DNA from: UBA4823 sp034436035
GTDB taxonomy: Bacteria; Chloroflexota; Anaerolineae; Anaerolineales; UBA4823
Direction: 5' to 3'
NCBI GenBank assembly: GCA_034436035.1
Contig: DAOTVW010000175.1
Span: forward strand, 1 to 5,854
Length of the DNA stretch: 5,854 bases
The position numbers and the translations under genes are program-made. Position 1 is the first letter of the stretch; each line of letters begins with the position of its first letter. The notes beneath the pieces are model-generated. The model was given only the letters and a program-made list of their open reading frames with translations. It made no database searches and was not told the origin of the DNA. This document shows, in pieces, positions 5,030 through 5,854 of this stretch.

Positions 5030-5854
5030 CTACTGCTCATCACGCAGTAAATAAATAATACCAATCGTTTGCGGTCCGCAATGGCTTGAAATCACACTGC
5101 CGGCTTCATTCACCAAAACCTCTTGCGGGTTAGCCAGACGGCGAACCTCTTCGGCTAAAGCCATCGCATCCTCGGCGCAAGCGGCGTGGGTAACAAACAC
5201 CCGCCTTAAATCCATCTCCTTTAAATCGGCTTGGAAACGTTCTAGCAATGCCTGTAACGCCTTACTGCGTTTACCGCGTGTTTTCTCCCCTACCCCCAAT
5301 GTACCATCATTCTGTACATAGATTAAGGGGCGGATTTTCAATAAACTGCTAGCAAGTGCTTGCACGGCGTTACAGCGCCCGCCTTTGTATAAATAATCCA
5401 GTGTCTCCAAAATAAAAGCAGTGCGGACTTTTGGCAGCAATGATCGGATCGTCCTTTCGATTTCATCTAAAGATGCGCCCTGGTCACGCAAATCGGCTGC
5501 TTTCAACGCCAACAATGCTATACCGCTGGATAAATTTCGCGAATCGATCACGCGCAGGTCAGGATTTCCTAACTCCGCGACTGCGAGACAAGCGTTTTGA
5601 TAAGCAGCGGATAGTTGAGAAGATAAACTGAGATAAATGCCTTGTGAATAAGGACGGAAGAATTGGATAAACTCCCCTACCGATGGTGCGGCTGTAGTCG
5701 GTAATTGACCGCTCTTTTCTATCTGTTCGAATAAGTGTTGCTGCGTCAATTCCACACCGTCTTTGTAGACTCTACCGTTCAGGTTAACTGAAAGCGGGAT
5801 CACGCCAATTTGCCTCTCGGTAATCCAATTTGGTGCAAGGTCTGCAGTACTATC
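5030..5854 (-). CDS. DegV family protein, fatty-acid-binding (FakB-type), 5' partial
   Basis: The frame is open to the right edge, where it encodes D-S-T-A-D-L, the start of the DegV domain (normally about residue 8 of a 280-residue protein). Only a few N-terminal codons are therefore missing. The GTG at 5803 that could be taken as a start is an internal valine. Numbering from the edge gives 274 residues. Family landmarks are T-A-A-P-S (54-58, counterpart of T-S-Q-P-S), S-L-S-S-Q-L-S (76-82), V-I-D-S-R-N-L-S-S-G (102-111), L-D-Y-L-Y-K-G-G-R (152-160), the R-P-L-I-Y-V strand near 175, and H-C-G-P-Q (258-262). DegV/FakB proteins hold one fatty acid in a buried pocket and, in Firmicutes, present it to the kinase FakA for phosphorylation. 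The Thr, Ser and His that grip the carboxylate in FakB have plausible counterparts at Thr54, Ser78-79 and His258. No kinase partner is visible. The gene ends 156 bp before the tRNA with no clear terminator between them. Confidence 0.93.
   Translation of the reverse strand, partial: DSTADLAPNWITERQIGVIPLSVNLNGRVYKDGVELTQQHLFEQIEKSGQLPTTAAPSVGEFIQFFRPYSQGIYLSLSSQLSAAYQNACLAVAELGNPDLRVIDSRNLSSGIALLALKAADLRDQGASLDEIERTIRSLLPKVRTAFILETLDYLYKGGRCNAVQALASSLLKIRPLIYVQNDGTLGVGEKTRGKRSKALQALLERFQADLKEMDLRRVFVTHAACAEDAMALAEEVRRLANPQEVLVNEAGSVISSHCGPQTIGIIYLLRDEQ

Noticed and set aside
5030..5803. Reading the DegV gene as complete with a GTG start at 5803
   Set aside because: The frame continues to the window edge and encodes the D-S-T-A-D-L segment that opens the DegV domain, so GTG at 5803 is internal and the gene is cut by the edge.
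1..5854. A previously undescribed multi-gene system
   Set aside because: The genes lie on both strands in separate transcription units and belong to ordinary metabolic, tRNA and lipid-binding families. No effector, sensor or mobile component links them.

Overview
The window looks like ordinary chromosomal DNA from a moderate-GC bacterium, most likely a member of the Chloroflexota (class Anaerolineae). The best lineage clue is the first gene. Its layout is a multi-helix membrane half followed by a soluble half with a W-C-Y-Y-F...A-D-L-A-R-Q segment and TPR-like helices, which I recall from hypothetical proteins in Anaerolineae genomes. This placement is inference from memory, not a search result. 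There is no phage, IS element, CRISPR array, toxin-antitoxin pair or recognisable defence gene, and I see no convincing new system.

Layout. (1) Positions 1-1539, plus strand: the 3' portion of a membrane protein gene that enters from the left edge. (2) Positions 1639-3114, plus strand: a long AidB-like acyl-CoA dehydrogenase, preceded by a possible promoter and a good ribosome binding site. (3) Positions 3088-4347, minus strand: a PLP-dependent class V aminotransferase-fold protein of the 'cysteine desulfurase-like' VC1184 type. It converges on the dehydrogenase gene, and the two coding regions overlap by 27 bp at their 3' ends. (4) Positions 4348-4800: an intergenic region without a credible gene. 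It holds the promoter of the PLP enzyme, two inverted copies of a short GGTTGAG...TCGAAAC repeat, a further hairpin, a strong minus-strand terminator and an AT-rich stretch with direct repeats. (5) Positions 4801-4873, minus strand: tRNA-Arg(CCT), with its own extended -10 promoter upstream and the terminator downstream, so it looks like a one-gene transcription unit. (6) Positions 5030-5854, minus strand: a DegV-family (FakB-type) fatty-acid-binding protein whose first few codons lie beyond the right edge.

The genes do not form an evident pathway. The acyl-CoA dehydrogenase-like enzyme and the DegV protein both touch acyl-chain metabolism, but they are on opposite strands and separated by unrelated genes and a tRNA, so a functional link is not supported. 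The points most worth following up are the loss of the catalytic cysteine in the 'cysteine desulfurase-like' protein, the inverted pair of intergenic repeats, the convergent overlap with a candidate terminator inside the opposing gene, a mismatch in the tRNA anticodon stem, and the uncharacterised membrane/TPR protein.
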